This document shows, piece after piece, positions 55,441-63,750 of a stretch of 64,000 nucleotides of DNA. Source of the DNA: Pseudonocardia sp. TRM90224 (GTDB lineage Bacteria; Actinomycetota; Actinomycetes; Mycobacteriales; Pseudonocardiaceae); NCBI RefSeq assembly GCF_021245725.1, contig NZ_JAJGSX010000007.1, positions 62,001-126,000 of the forward strand, in the 5' to 3' direction. A program made the translations under genes and the position numbers. The notes under the pieces were generated by a model that searched no databases, had not been told where the DNA came from, and saw only the letters and a program-made list of their open reading frames with translations. Each line of letters opens with the position of its first letter. Positions within the stretch are counted from its first letter, which is position 1.

Positions 55441-55503
55441 CGAGGGCAGCAAAGCCACTTTCCGGCCCCCACAGGGCAGGAAAGTGGCTTTCCTGCCCTC
55501 CCG
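55441..55503. repeat. Family 2 palindromic element, copy f
   Basis: A degenerate first unit GGCAGCAAAGCCACTTTCCGG and an intact inverse unit GGCAGGAAAGTGGCTTTCCTG, with the GCGTTCCGCACGCGAGGGCA flank shared with copy e. Unusually it lies between codirectional genes, 33 bp after the coiled-coil stop. Confidence 0.88.
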
Positions 55504-55563
55504 GGCGCCCTGCCCGGAGCCCCGCTCCGTCCGTCCACTTCGGGTGCGAGGAGGATCGGGGGC

Positions 55564-56814
55564 GTGTCCGCCCCGTCCGTCGCCGACGACGTCGCCGCAG
55601 CAGCCGCACGGCTCAGTGGTGTCGCCGTCCGCACCCCACTCGTCCGCAACGACCGGCTGAGCGCCGCCACCGGCGCCGAGGTGTACCTCAAACGCGAGGA
55701 CCTCCAGGTGGGGCGCTCGTACAAGCTGCGGGGCGCGTACAACCTCCTCGCCCAGCTCAGCACCGAGGAGCGCGCCGCGGGGGCGGTGTGCGCGAGCGCG
55801 GGCAACCACGGCCAGGGCGTCGCGTACGCCTGCCGCACGCTGGGCATGCGGGGGCGCGTGCACGTGCCTGCCACGACCCCGCGGCAGAAGCGGGAGCGGA
55901 TCGTCGCGCTGGGCGGCGGCAACGTCGAGCTCGTCGTCGGCGGCGACACCTACGACGAGGCCGCGGCGGCCGCCGCCGAGCACGCAGCGCTGACCGGCGC
56001 CACCGTCGTCCCCGCCTTCGACGACCCGCGCACGATCGCCGGGCAGGGCACGGTCGGCGTGGAGATCGTCGAGCAGCTCGGCCGCGCGCCCGACGTCGTG
56101 GTCCTTCCCGTGGGCGGCGGCGGGCTGCTCGCCGGCGTCGGGACCTGGCTCGCGGCGCGACACCCGGGCGTCCGCGTCGTCGGGGTCGAACCCTCGGGCG
56201 CAGCCGGGATGGCGGCCGCGCTCGCCGCGGGCGAGCCGGTGGCGCTGCATGAGCTCGACACGTTCGTCGACGGCGCCGCGGTGCGCCGCGCGGGCGACGT
56301 GACGTTCCCGCTGGTCCGCGACACAGGTGCCGAGCTGGTGGCCGTCGCGGAAGGCCGGGTCTGCACCGAGATGCTCGACCTCTACCAGGTCGACGGCATC
56401 ATCGCCGAGCCCGCAGGCGCGCTCGCCGCGGCGGCACTGGGCGACGAGGTGCTGCTCGAACCGGGCGCCACGGTCGTCTGCATGCTCTCCGGCGGCAACA
56501 ACGACGTCAGCCGCTACGCCGAGGTCGTCGAGCGCTCGCTCGTGCACCGCGGGCTCAAGCACTACTTCCTCGTGGAGTTCCCGCAGGAGCCGGGCGCGCT
56601 GCGACGGTTCCTCGACGAGGTGCTCGGCCCCGACGACGACATCGTCCTGTTCGAGTACGTGAAGCGCGACAACCGCGAGACCGGCGCCGCGCTGGTCGGC
56701 GTGGAGATCGCGGCACGCGACGGGTACGAGCCGCTGTGGGCGCGCATGAAGGCCAGCCCGCTGCGGATCCAGCTGGTCGCACCGGGCAGCACGGCGTACC
56801 GGTTCCTCGTCTGA
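55564..56814 (+). CDS. ilvA: Threonine dehydratase (short biosynthetic type)
   Basis: This 416-residue PLP enzyme deaminates threonine to 2-oxobutanoate for isoleucine synthesis. GRSYKLRGAYN contains the PLP lysine, SAGNHGQGVA the substrate loop and VGGGGLLAG the phosphate-binding glycines. A single ACT-like C-terminal domain (HYFLVEFPQEPGALRRFLDE) marks the short IlvA1 type with likely isoleucine feedback. GTG start preceded by GAGGAGG. A family 2 palindrome lies just upstream. Confidence 0.9.
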   Translation: MSAPSVADDVAAAAARLSGVAVRTPLVRNDRLSAATGAEVYLKREDLQVGRSYKLRGAYNLLAQLSTEERAAGAVCASAGNHGQGVAYACRTLGMRGRVHVPATTPRQKRERIVALGGGNVELVVGGDTYDEAAAAAAEHAALTGATVVPAFDDPRTIAGQGTVGVEIVEQLGRAPDVVVLPVGGGGLLAGVGTWLAARHPGVRVVGVEPSGAAGMAAALAAGEPVALHELDTFVDGAAVRRAGDVTFPLVRDTGAELVAVAEGRVCTEMLDLYQVDGIIAEPAGALAAAALGDEVLLEPGATVVCMLSGGNNDVSRYAEVVERSLVHRGLKHYFLVEFPQEPGALRRFLDEVLGPDDDIVLFEYVKRDNRETGAALVGVEIAARDGYEPLWARMKASPLRIQLVAPGSTAYRFLV

Positions 56815-56895
56815 CCGTGTGAACGTCGACCTGGGTGAACGTGACGCGGGGCCCCGCACCCCGTACCGTCGTGGGGGACGAACGACGGAGGCGTG

Positions 56896-57177
56896 ATGGC
56901 GAGCTACAGCGGCGATAAGGACGCCTACCTCAAGCGACTGCGGCGCATCGAGGGTCAGGTCCGCGGATTGCAGCGGATGGTCGAGGAGGACAAGTACTGC
57001 ATCGACATCCTGACGCAGGTGTCGGCAGCCACGAAGGCGTTGCAGTCGTTCTCCCTCGAGCTGCTCGACGAGCACCTCGCGACGTGCGTCGTGCAGGCCG
57101 CGGCGGCCGGTGGCGAGGAGGCCGACGTCAAGGTCCGCGAGGCGTCCGACGCGATCGCCCGCCTCGTCCGCAGCTGA
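56896..57177 (+). CDS. csoR: CsoR-family metal-sensing repressor
   Basis: This 93-residue, all-helical DUF156 repressor has LKRLRRIEGQVRGLQRMVEE and the Cu(I) ligand set C35, H60 and C64 (KYCIDIL, DEHLATCVV) seen in CsoR proteins. When Cu(I) binds, such proteins release DNA. The ATG at 56896 is chosen because GGAGG is too close to the GTG at 56893. No copper ATPase or chaperone gene adjoins, so the target is elsewhere or it controls only itself. Copper over other metals is inferred from the ligands. Confidence 0.85.
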   Translation: MASYSGDKDAYLKRLRRIEGQVRGLQRMVEEDKYCIDILTQVSAATKALQSFSLELLDEHLATCVVQAAAAGGEEADVKVREASDAIARLVRS

Positions 57178-57190
57178 CGGGCACAGCGAG

Positions 57191-58783
57191 CTACTTGGGC
57201 GATACCCCCGCCATCAGCACCTGGCGGACCTCGCGCTTCAGCACCTTGCCCGTCGTCGAGCGGGGCAGCTCCGGCCACACCTCGACCTGCATGGGCGCTT
57301 CGACGCCCCCCAGCTGATCGTCGGCGAACGTGAGCAGGTCGGCGATGGCCGCTTCGGTGTCGTCGACGGGAGCCTCGGCCAGCTGGACGACCACCACGAT
57401 CCGCTCGCCCCACTTCTCGTCGGGCAGACCGACCACCGCGCAGTCCAGCACGGAAGGGTGCTGCATCAGCGCCTGCTCGACCTCGGCGGAGTAGATGTTG
57501 GAACCACCGCTGACGATCACGTCCTTGGCGCGGTCGACGAGGTACAGGAAGCCGTCGTCGTCGAGGTAGCCGATGTCGCCGGTGCGGTGCCAGCCGTGCC
57601 GGCGCGACGCGACGGTCGCCGCGGGATCCTTGTGGTAGCCGGCCATCACCAGCGAACCGCGCACCACGATCTCGCCGCGCTCCCCCACTCCGAGCGGTGT
57701 GCCGTCCTCGTCCATGATCCCGACGGTGACCAGCGGCGACGGCCGGCCGACCGACGTGAGCCGGTGCCGGGCGATCGTGCCCTCCCGGTCGAAGTGGTCG
57801 CGCGGGGCCATCGTCGCGATCACCAGCGGCGCCTCGGCCTGCCCGTAGAGCTGCGCCATCACCGGCCCGATGGTCGTGATCGCCGCTTCGAGCCTGCGCG
57901 CCGGCATCGGCGCCGCGCCGTACCAGAAGCACTGCAAGGACGAGAGGTCGGCGTTCGCCAGCCCCGGGTGCCGCAACACGGCGCCGAGCAGCGTCGACGA
58001 CAGGAGCGTGTGCGTCACCCGCTGTTCGACGACCAGGTCGACGAACCTCCCGACGTCCGGCTTCCGCATGATGACGATCCGTCCGCCCAACGTCATGATC
58101 GGGAGGCAGAGGCCGGCCGCCACATGCGTGGGCGTGCACATCGTGAGGAAGGTGGGCCGACCGTCGAACGGGTACCCGCCGAGCACAGCGGCGACCATCG
58201 CCTCGATCGCCCGCCCGGTGATCACCACGCTCTTGGGGGTGCCGGTGGTGCCGCTCGTCCCGGCGATGATCGCGATGTCGTCGGGGTTGGGTGCGTCGAC
58301 CGGATCGCTGGGTGCCGGATCGGGGTCGGCCGTCTCCTCGGCGTCGGTGCCCGCCTCGAGCCAGCTCTCGAGCGACGGCAGCGCAGGCGCTTCCGCGTCG
58401 AGGCACACCAGCACCCGCAGGGCCGGCAGCTGCGACGCGATCCGGCTGAGCAGCGGCGCGAACGCCGACTGGAAGATCAAGCCGGCGCAGTCGACGTGGT
58501 CGAGCAGCCTGCGGACCTCCTCGGCGTCGCTGTGCGGGCTGATCGGGCACCAGACGGCGCCCCGGCGCGAGATGCCGAAGATGCAGGCCGAAGCGACCGG
58601 GTCGTTCTCCGAGAGGACGGCGACCGTCTCCCCCGGTTGGATCCCCGATCGGGCGAGCGCGCGGGCGACGTCCCAGCTCAGGTCCTGCACCTCGCCGTAG
58701 GTCAACACCTCGTCGTCGGTGACGAGACAAGGGGCGTCGCGGCCGAGCGACGCGCCCTTGTCCAGCTGGTCGACGAACGCCAT
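57191..58783 (-). CDS. Acyl-CoA synthetase / AMP-dependent ligase
   Basis: This 530-residue ANL-superfamily ligase activates a carboxylic acid as acyl-AMP, then thioesterifies it to CoA. The P-loop GTSGTTGTPKSV, YGQAE, GWHRTGDIGYLDDDG and the C-terminal RSTTGKVLK lysine are all present. The ATG at 58783 is chosen for fit to the family start; 58807 is an alternative. It follows an SDR gene on the same strand, and both sit behind a divergent TetR gene, suggesting a small fatty or aromatic acid catabolic unit. Confidence 0.87.
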   Translation of the reverse strand: MAFVDQLDKGASLGRDAPCLVTDDEVLTYGEVQDLSWDVARALARSGIQPGETVAVLSENDPVASACIFGISRRGAVWCPISPHSDAEEVRRLLDHVDCAGLIFQSAFAPLLSRIASQLPALRVLVCLDAEAPALPSLESWLEAGTDAEETADPDPAPSDPVDAPNPDDIAIIAGTSGTTGTPKSVVITGRAIEAMVAAVLGGYPFDGRPTFLTMCTPTHVAAGLCLPIMTLGGRIVIMRKPDVGRFVDLVVEQRVTHTLLSSTLLGAVLRHPGLANADLSSLQCFWYGAAPMPARRLEAAITTIGPVMAQLYGQAEAPLVIATMAPRDHFDREGTIARHRLTSVGRPSPLVTVGIMDEDGTPLGVGERGEIVVRGSLVMAGYHKDPAATVASRRHGWHRTGDIGYLDDDGFLYLVDRAKDVIVSGGSNIYSAEVEQALMQHPSVLDCAVVGLPDEKWGERIVVVVQLAEAPVDDTEAAIADLLTFADDQLGGVEAPMQVEVWPELPRSTTGKVLKREVRQVLMAGVSPK

Positions 58784-58831
58784 CTCAGCTCTGCGCGCCC
58801 ATGCCATCGACCTCGCAGATCACCGCGACCG

Positions 58832-59635
58832 TCACATCCCCATCCCGCCGTCGACCGGCAGCCCGACGCCGTTGACGAACCGGGCGGCGTCGGAGGCGAG
58901 GAAGACGACGGCGTCGGCCATGTCGGCCACCTCGCCCAGGCGACCGGACGGGGTGAGCCCGACGACCGCGGTGACGGCCGCCTCTGGGCTCTCGAACAGG
59001 CCGAGCCCCGCGGTCTCGACCGCCAGCTTCATGCCCATCTCGGTAGGCACGAGCCCCGGGTAGAGGCAGTTGACGCGCACGCCGTAGCCCAGCTTGCCCG
59101 ACTCCATGGCAGCGACCCGGGTGAGCCGGTCGACGGCCGACTTGGTCGCGGAGTAGCCCGCGATACCGGGGAAGGCGATCGTGGCTGCGACCGACGCGAT
59201 GTTGATCACCGAGCCGCCCGCGCCGGCGGCACCGCCGGGCCGCATGGCGCGCAACGCGTGCTTGACGCCGAGGGCAGTGCCGACGATGTTCACGTCGAGC
59301 ATCTTGCGCAGGTCGTCTGCGTCGAGATCGACGAGGAGCTGGGTGATCTCGATGCCGGCGTTGTTCACGACGATGTCGAGCCCGCCGAGCTCCGCGACCG
59401 TATGCGCGACCGCCTGCTCCCATTCCGCGTCGCTGGTGACATCGAGCTGCACGAACCCTGCTGTGGCTCCGGATGCGGCGATGGTGCCCGCGGTCTGCTC
59501 GCCGAGGTCCTTCAGGACGTCGGCGATCATCACCGAGGCGCCGGCGGCGGCCAGCGCCTCGGCCATCCCCGCCCCGAGGCCGCGTGCGCCTCCCGTGACG
59601 AGCGCCTTGCGACCGGTGAGCTCGAAAACACCCAT
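58832..59635 (-). CDS. Short-chain dehydrogenase/reductase
   Basis: This 267-residue classical SDR has TGGARGLGAG (NAD-binding), DVT at the adenine pocket, NNAG, catalytic Ser in NIASVAA, Y-x-x-x-K in YSATK, and the C-terminal VNGVGLPVDGGMGM. Likely an alcohol or 3-hydroxyacyl dehydrogenase. ATG at 59635 preceded by AAGGA. It is divergent from TetR with strong operators between them and is followed by the acyl-CoA ligase. Confidence 0.9.
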   Translation of the reverse strand: MGVFELTGRKALVTGGARGLGAGMAEALAAAGASVMIADVLKDLGEQTAGTIAASGATAGFVQLDVTSDAEWEQAVAHTVAELGGLDIVVNNAGIEITQLLVDLDADDLRKMLDVNIVGTALGVKHALRAMRPGGAAGAGGSVINIASVAATIAFPGIAGYSATKSAVDRLTRVAAMESGKLGYGVRVNCLYPGLVPTEMGMKLAVETAGLGLFESPEAAVTAVVGLTPSGRLGEVADMADAVVFLASDAARFVNGVGLPVDGGMGM

Positions 59636-59688
59636 GCGTTGCCGTCCTTTTCTCATCCCCGCTGATGTGAACCTCAAGGTAGAAGACG

Positions 59689-59727
59689 TCTTGACAGGTG
59701 TCAAGATTTTCTTGGGCAGTCGTCAAG
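59689..59727. promoter_or_regulatory. TetR operators between SDR and TetR genes
   Basis: TCTTGACA-GG-TGTCAAGA (59689-59706) is a perfect inverted repeat with 8-bp arms. A second, weaker site with CTTG and CAAG half-sites follows at 59711-59727. Both lie in the divergent promoter of the SDR (59635) and TetR (59795) genes, so cooperative repression is plausible. Confidence 0.75.
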
Positions 59728-59794
59728 ACGCCCTGCGCTACCCTGACCTCGTGATTTGTGTCGGAAAGGACGTCGGAGGAGAAGACAGGCCGAG

Positions 59795-60466
59795 ATGACC
59801 GCAACCGCCGACAAGCTCGACCGCGTCTCGCGACGTCAGGTCGACAAGTTCGAGGAGCGCCGTCGCGAGCTGGCCTCCGCGGCGCTGCTGACGCTGTCGG
59901 AGCTCGGCTACGCGCGCACCAGCCTCCGCGAGATCGCCCAGAACTCCGCCTTCTCCCACGGCGTGCTGCACTACTACTTCCGCGACAAGAACGACCTCAT
60001 CACCTATTGCGTCCGGCAGTACAAGGCGCAGTGCGCGCAGCGCTACGACCAGGTCGTCGCCGAATCACCGACGGCCGACGCGCTCGCCGCCGGATTCGCC
60101 GACGCCATGATCGCGACGCTGCGCGAGGACGGCCACATGCACCGGCTGTGGTACGACCTGCGCTCGCAGGCCCTGTTCACGAGCTCCTTCCGCAGCGACG
60201 TGCTCGAGATCGACGAGCTGCTCGAGCAGATGATCTGGCGGGTCGTCTCCCGGTACGCCGAGCTCGCCGCCGTTGCCGAGCCGAAGTCGTCGGCGCTGAC
60301 GTACGCGCTGTTCGACGGGGTGTTCCAGCACGCGCTCCTGCGCCACCTCGCCGGCCTCGACGTCGCGCCGACGCTGCACTCCGACGTGCTGTGCGTACTG
60401 GGCACGGTGGTTCCGCGCGACACCGATCCGGCCGTTCCCGAGCAGGTACCCGCCACCACCACATGA
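59795..60466 (+). CDS. TetR-family repressor
   Basis: This 223-residue TetR regulator has DNA-binding domain RTSLREIAQNSAFSHGVLHY-YFRDKNDL and a helical ligand domain (LHHxLW-type region replaced by MHRLWYDLRSQALFTSSF). It is divergent from the SDR/acyl-CoA ligase unit and probably represses it through the palindromes at 59689-59727; an acyl-CoA ligand would fit the enzymes but is inference. The MFS gene follows 41 bp after its stop. Confidence 0.87.
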   Translation: MTATADKLDRVSRRQVDKFEERRRELASAALLTLSELGYARTSLREIAQNSAFSHGVLHYYFRDKNDLITYCVRQYKAQCAQRYDQVVAESPTADALAAGFADAMIATLREDGHMHRLWYDLRSQALFTSSFRSDVLEIDELLEQMIWRVVSRYAELAAVAEPKSSALTYALFDGVFQHALLRHLAGLDVAPTLHSDVLCVLGTVVPRDTDPAVPEQVPATTT

Positions 60467-60507
60467 AATCGGTAGGCCGGCTGACCCTGGGCCTCTAAAG
60501 TCGGGCG

Positions 60508-61740
60508 GTGGCTTCGGGCGCGGTGACGCTGCTGGTGTCGAACGCCGGTTTCCGCCGGCTCAGCGTGGCCCGGGTGGTGTCGTTCGTCGGCGACTCGCTG
60601 AGCCTGGTCGCGCTGATGCTGCACGTCGCGGAGACCACGGGGCAGGCGCTGGCGGTCGCCGCGTTGCTGCTGGTCGGCGACTTCGCCCCGGCGTTGCTCA
60701 GCCCGATCAGCGGCGCCATCAGCGACCGGTTCGACCGGCGCCGGGTGATGATCACCTGCGAGCTCGTCCAGGCCGCGCTGCTCATCGCGATCGCGGTCGC
60801 GCTGCCTCCACTGCCGCTGCTGCTGGTGCTCGTCGGGGTCCGGGCGCTGGCCGGGCAGATCTTCCAGCCCGCGTCGCGCGCCGCGATCCCGGCACTGGTA
60901 CCGGGCAAGGACCTCGAAGCCGCCAACTCCACGCTGGGGTTCGGCACCAACGGCGCGGAGGCGCTGGGCCCGCTGGTCGCGGCGGCACTGCTGCCGTTCG
61001 TCGGCATCCAGGGGGTGCTGCTGGTCGACGCCGCATCGTTCCTGCTCTCCGCGGCGCTGCTGGCCAGACTGCCCGCGCTGCCACCTGCGCGGGACGACAC
61101 GGCTGCCGACGCCCCTTCCCCGACGCTGCTCGGGCAGGCCCGGGAAGGGCTGGGATACATCTGGTCGATGCGCTCGATGCGGATCATCGCGATCGGGTTC
61201 TGCGCCGTCGTCGCCGCGAACGGGATCGACGACGTCGCGCTGCTCGTGCTGGCCACCGACACCCTGCACGCCGGGGAGTCCGCCGTCGGGCTGCTGCTCG
61301 GCGCCGTCGGGATCGGGCTGCTCGTCGGCTACCTGCTGCTCACCCGCACCGCGAACCGTTCCATGGTCGTGCTGCTCGTGGCCGGGTTCGCCGTCAGCAG
61401 CGTCGGCAACCTGTTGACCGGGCTGGCCTGGGCCGTCGCCGCGGCGTTCGCCGTGCAGCTGGTGCGCGGGCTGGGGATCGCGGCCATGGACGTCGCCAGC
61501 AACACGCTGGTCCAACGCCTCGTGCCCGACCACATGCTCGGGCGCGTCTTCGGCAACCTCTACGGCGCGATCGGCGTCGCTGCCGCCATTTCCTACATCG
61601 GCGGCGGCCTCCTGCTCGACGCTACCGACGCCCCGACCACCTTCATCGTCGCCGGCGCCGCTGGCACCCTCGCCACCATCGCCGTCGCGCTCACCCTGCC
61701 CCGCGCGCTGCGCCGCACGCCACCGTCGACAACGACGTAA
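60508..61740 (+). CDS. MFS transporter (MFS_3-like)
   Basis: This 410-residue transporter has about 12 membrane segments (VSFVGDSLSLVALMLHVAET; GAISDRFDRRRVMITCEL loop motif; VQRLVPDHMLGRVFGNLYGA in the second half). It is of the enterobactin exporter/MFS_3 type, which includes drug and siderophore exporters. GTG start. The last codons, including the stop, lie in the left arm of a family 3 palindrome. Confidence 0.85.
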   Translation: MASGAVTLLVSNAGFRRLSVARVVSFVGDSLSLVALMLHVAETTGQALAVAALLLVGDFAPALLSPISGAISDRFDRRRVMITCELVQAALLIAIAVALPPLPLLLVLVGVRALAGQIFQPASRAAIPALVPGKDLEAANSTLGFGTNGAEALGPLVAAALLPFVGIQGVLLVDAASFLLSAALLARLPALPPARDDTAADAPSPTLLGQAREGLGYIWSMRSMRIIAIGFCAVVAANGIDDVALLVLATDTLHAGESAVGLLLGAVGIGLLVGYLLLTRTANRSMVVLLVAGFAVSSVGNLLTGLAWAVAAAFAVQLVRGLGIAAMDVASNTLVQRLVPDHMLGRVFGNLYGAIGVAAAISYIGGGLLLDATDAPTTFIVAGAAGTLATIAVALTLPRALRRTPPSTTT

Positions 61741-61786
61741 TGGCTGTTGTTAGCGCTCACAAACAGCCAGAACGTCGTTGTCGACG
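61724..61786. repeat. Family 3 palindromic element, copy b
   Basis: 25-nt arms at 61724-61748 and 61762-61786 (core GTCGACAACGACGT then TGGCTGTT; two mismatches). It begins inside the MFS gene, covers its stop (61738-61740), and ends one base before the stop of the convergent beta-lactamase gene, filling the 46-bp gap. Confidence 0.9.
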
Positions 61787-62707
61787 TCAGCCGCCGGTGT
61801 TGATCGTGGTCGGGATGGGGACGAACGCGTCGGGTGTGCCCAGCTGCGCCGCGACGATCTTCGCAGCCTCGGCGATCAGTGCGCTGTCGGCTACGGCGTC
61901 CTTCGCGGGCTTCGTCGAGAGGATGGAGACCACGATCGCGGGCATCGACGGCGGCCAGGCGATGGCGACGTCGTTGGCGGTGCCGTAGCTGCCGGTCCCG
62001 GTCTTGTCGCCGACCTTCCAGTCGGGCGGCAGCCCGGCCCTGATCCGGTCGTCGCCGGTGGTGTTGGTGGTGAGCCAGCGGGTCAGCTCGAACTTGGTGT
62101 CGGTGGCCAGGCGCTTGCCGAGCACCAGCTCGCGGTAGTCGTTGCCGATCGCGCGCGGGCTGGTGGTGTCGCGGGGGTCGCCGGGTTCGGCGCTGTTCAG
62201 CTCGGGTTCGATGCGGTCGAGCCTGGTCACGTCGTCGCCGAGGGACCGGAGGAACGCCGTGAGCTCGGCCGGCCCGCCGATCTGCTCCAGCAGCAGGTTG
62301 GCCGCGGTGTTGTCGCTGTACCGGATGGCCGCGTCGCACAGCTCGCGCACCGTCATCCCGCTGCCGACGTTCTCCTTGCTGATCGGCGAGCCGTCCAGGA
62401 GCGCCCGCGAGGTGAACGGGACGACCTCCTCGAGGTGGCTGATCGGGAACTTGTCGAGCAGGGCCGCCACGGCGAGCCCCTTGAACGTCGAGCACATGGG
62501 GAACAGCTCGTCGGGGCGGTGCCGCACCTCCTTGCCCGAGATCGGGCTGATCGCGTAGACGCCGAGGCGAGCACCGAAGCGGCCCTCCAACGCGGCGAGA
62601 TCCGCGCTCGCCGGCGACGCCGCCGGAGGCGCGATGTGGTCCTCCGCCAACGCGCACCCGGCGAGAGGCAGCATCAGCGTCGCGGCGAGCAACGTCCGGC
62701 GTCGCAT
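61787..62707 (-). CDS. Class A beta-lactamase, lipoprotein
   Basis: This 306-residue serine beta-lactamase hydrolyses penicillin- or cephalosporin-type rings at the cell surface. S73-x-x-K76 (CSTFKG), SDN (RYSDNTAANLLL), EPELN (general-base Glu) and KTGTGSYG are all intact. The N-terminus MRRRTLLAATLMLPLAGC combines a twin-arginine-like start with a lipobox (LAGC), suggesting Tat export and lipid anchoring. Upstream ATGs at 62719 and 62728 are alternatives. No BlaI/AmpR-type regulator is adjacent. Confidence 0.92.
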   Translation of the reverse strand: MRRRTLLAATLMLPLAGCALAEDHIAPPAASPASADLAALEGRFGARLGVYAISPISGKEVRHRPDELFPMCSTFKGLAVAALLDKFPISHLEEVVPFTSRALLDGSPISKENVGSGMTVRELCDAAIRYSDNTAANLLLEQIGGPAELTAFLRSLGDDVTRLDRIEPELNSAEPGDPRDTTSPRAIGNDYRELVLGKRLATDTKFELTRWLTTNTTGDDRIRAGLPPDWKVGDKTGTGSYGTANDVAIAWPPSMPAIVVSILSTKPAKDAVADSALIAEAAKIVAAQLGTPDAFVPIPTTINTGG

Positions 62708-62766
62708 GGTGGCACCCATGTAACCCATGATCTCGGTGCGACTGATGTGACGCCGGACGGGGTGGG

Positions 62767-63066
62767 TCAGTTGCAGTATTCGTGCACCGTACGGGCGGTG
62801 TCGCTGACGCCGTCGGGGCCGCCGGCGGCACCGCGGCGGACGGCGTCGAGCAGGGGCCCGAGCTCGTTGCCACCGTCGCCGAGCCGATCGACGACGGGCT
62901 CCACGACGGTGCTCCACACCGCGGAGCGATCGCTCGGGCTGGCGTCGAGCCACTCCTCGGCCGCCGCGCAGACCACCTCGGCGCCGACGGAGGAGCCGCC
63001 CTTCCCGCAGCCGCTGACGAGCGCTGCCGCCGCGACGGCGACCGCAACGACGATCTTCGCCTTCAT
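62767..63066 (-). CDS. Small lipoprotein (99 aa), unknown function
   Basis: The sequence starts MKAKIVVAVAVAAAALVSGC, a clear lipoprotein signal with Cys at about residue 20. A short helical acidic domain with two further cysteines (VVCAAAEEW and HEYCN) follows and may form a disulfide. Its ATG overlaps the stop of the upstream membrane protein gene (ATGA at 63063-63066), so the pair is probably translated together. Confidence 0.75.
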   Translation of the reverse strand: MKAKIVVAVAVAAAALVSGCGKGGSSVGAEVVCAAAEEWLDASPSDRSAVWSTVVEPVVDRLGDGGNELGPLLDAVRRGAAGGPDGVSDTARTVHEYCN

Positions 63067-63680
63067 CGGGCGCTCTTCTCGAACGACGCGCGCCGGTCGG
63101 CGTCCTCGGGCTGCTCGCCCTTGTCGGACTTCCCGCTCTCCCACAGCGGGCCCGCCACCAGCCAGATGCCGACGACCACCCACACGCGGCCGATCCACCA
63201 GCTGAGCAGCCCCGACTGCGACTCGTCCGCGACGAACCAGATCAGCCCCAGCAAGGTCGCCGACGCGATGGTGGCCGCCGTGACGACGCGGTTCCACTCG
63301 CGCCACAGGTGCGCCTTGCGCACCGGGCCGCGCTTCGGCAGCTTCTCCGGCTTCGGCCCACCCGCGAACCGGTAGGCGAAGTGCTTGTCGGCCCACCGGA
63401 CGATCGTCGGCCCGAAGGCGACGCTGAACCCCAGGTAGACCGCGGCGAGCCCGTGGATGGCGCGGGCCTCGGCGCCGTTGTGCAGGTCGAGCACCGTGGC
63501 GATGACGAGCACGACGTCCAGCAGCGGGATCCCGGCCAGCACGACGGTGCTCGTGCGGCGCAGCCGCAGCAGATAGCGGGCGGCCAGCCCGGCCGCGAGC
63601 ATGATCCACAGCCCGAACTCACACGCGATGATCACCCCCGCGATCGGGTTGTCCCTCAGCAGCTGCATCAGTTCCGTCAT
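63063..63680 (-). CDS. Integral membrane protein (205 aa), unknown function
   Basis: There are about five hydrophobic segments (IAGVIIACEFGLWIMLAAGL; TVVLAGIPLLDVVLVIATVL; GLAAVYLGFSVAFGPTIV; VVTAATIASATLLGLIWFVA; VWVVVGIWLVAGPLWESG) with a basic loop KPEKLPKRGPVRKAHLWREW. The pattern resembles the YhaN/2TM-containing unknown membrane proteins of actinobacteria; I do not assign a family. Coupled to the downstream lipoprotein gene. Confidence 0.75.
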   Translation of the reverse strand: MTELMQLLRDNPIAGVIIACEFGLWIMLAAGLAARYLLRLRRTSTVVLAGIPLLDVVLVIATVLDLHNGAEARAIHGLAAVYLGFSVAFGPTIVRWADKHFAYRFAGGPKPEKLPKRGPVRKAHLWREWNRVVTAATIASATLLGLIWFVADESQSGLLSWWIGRVWVVVGIWLVAGPLWESGKSDKGEQPEDADRRASFEKSAR

Positions 63681-63750
63681 GCCTCGAATGCTGCTGCGGG
63701 AGACCCCTTCCGGTCGTCGGCGGCAGGATCGATCTCCGCGGCCGGTTCCG

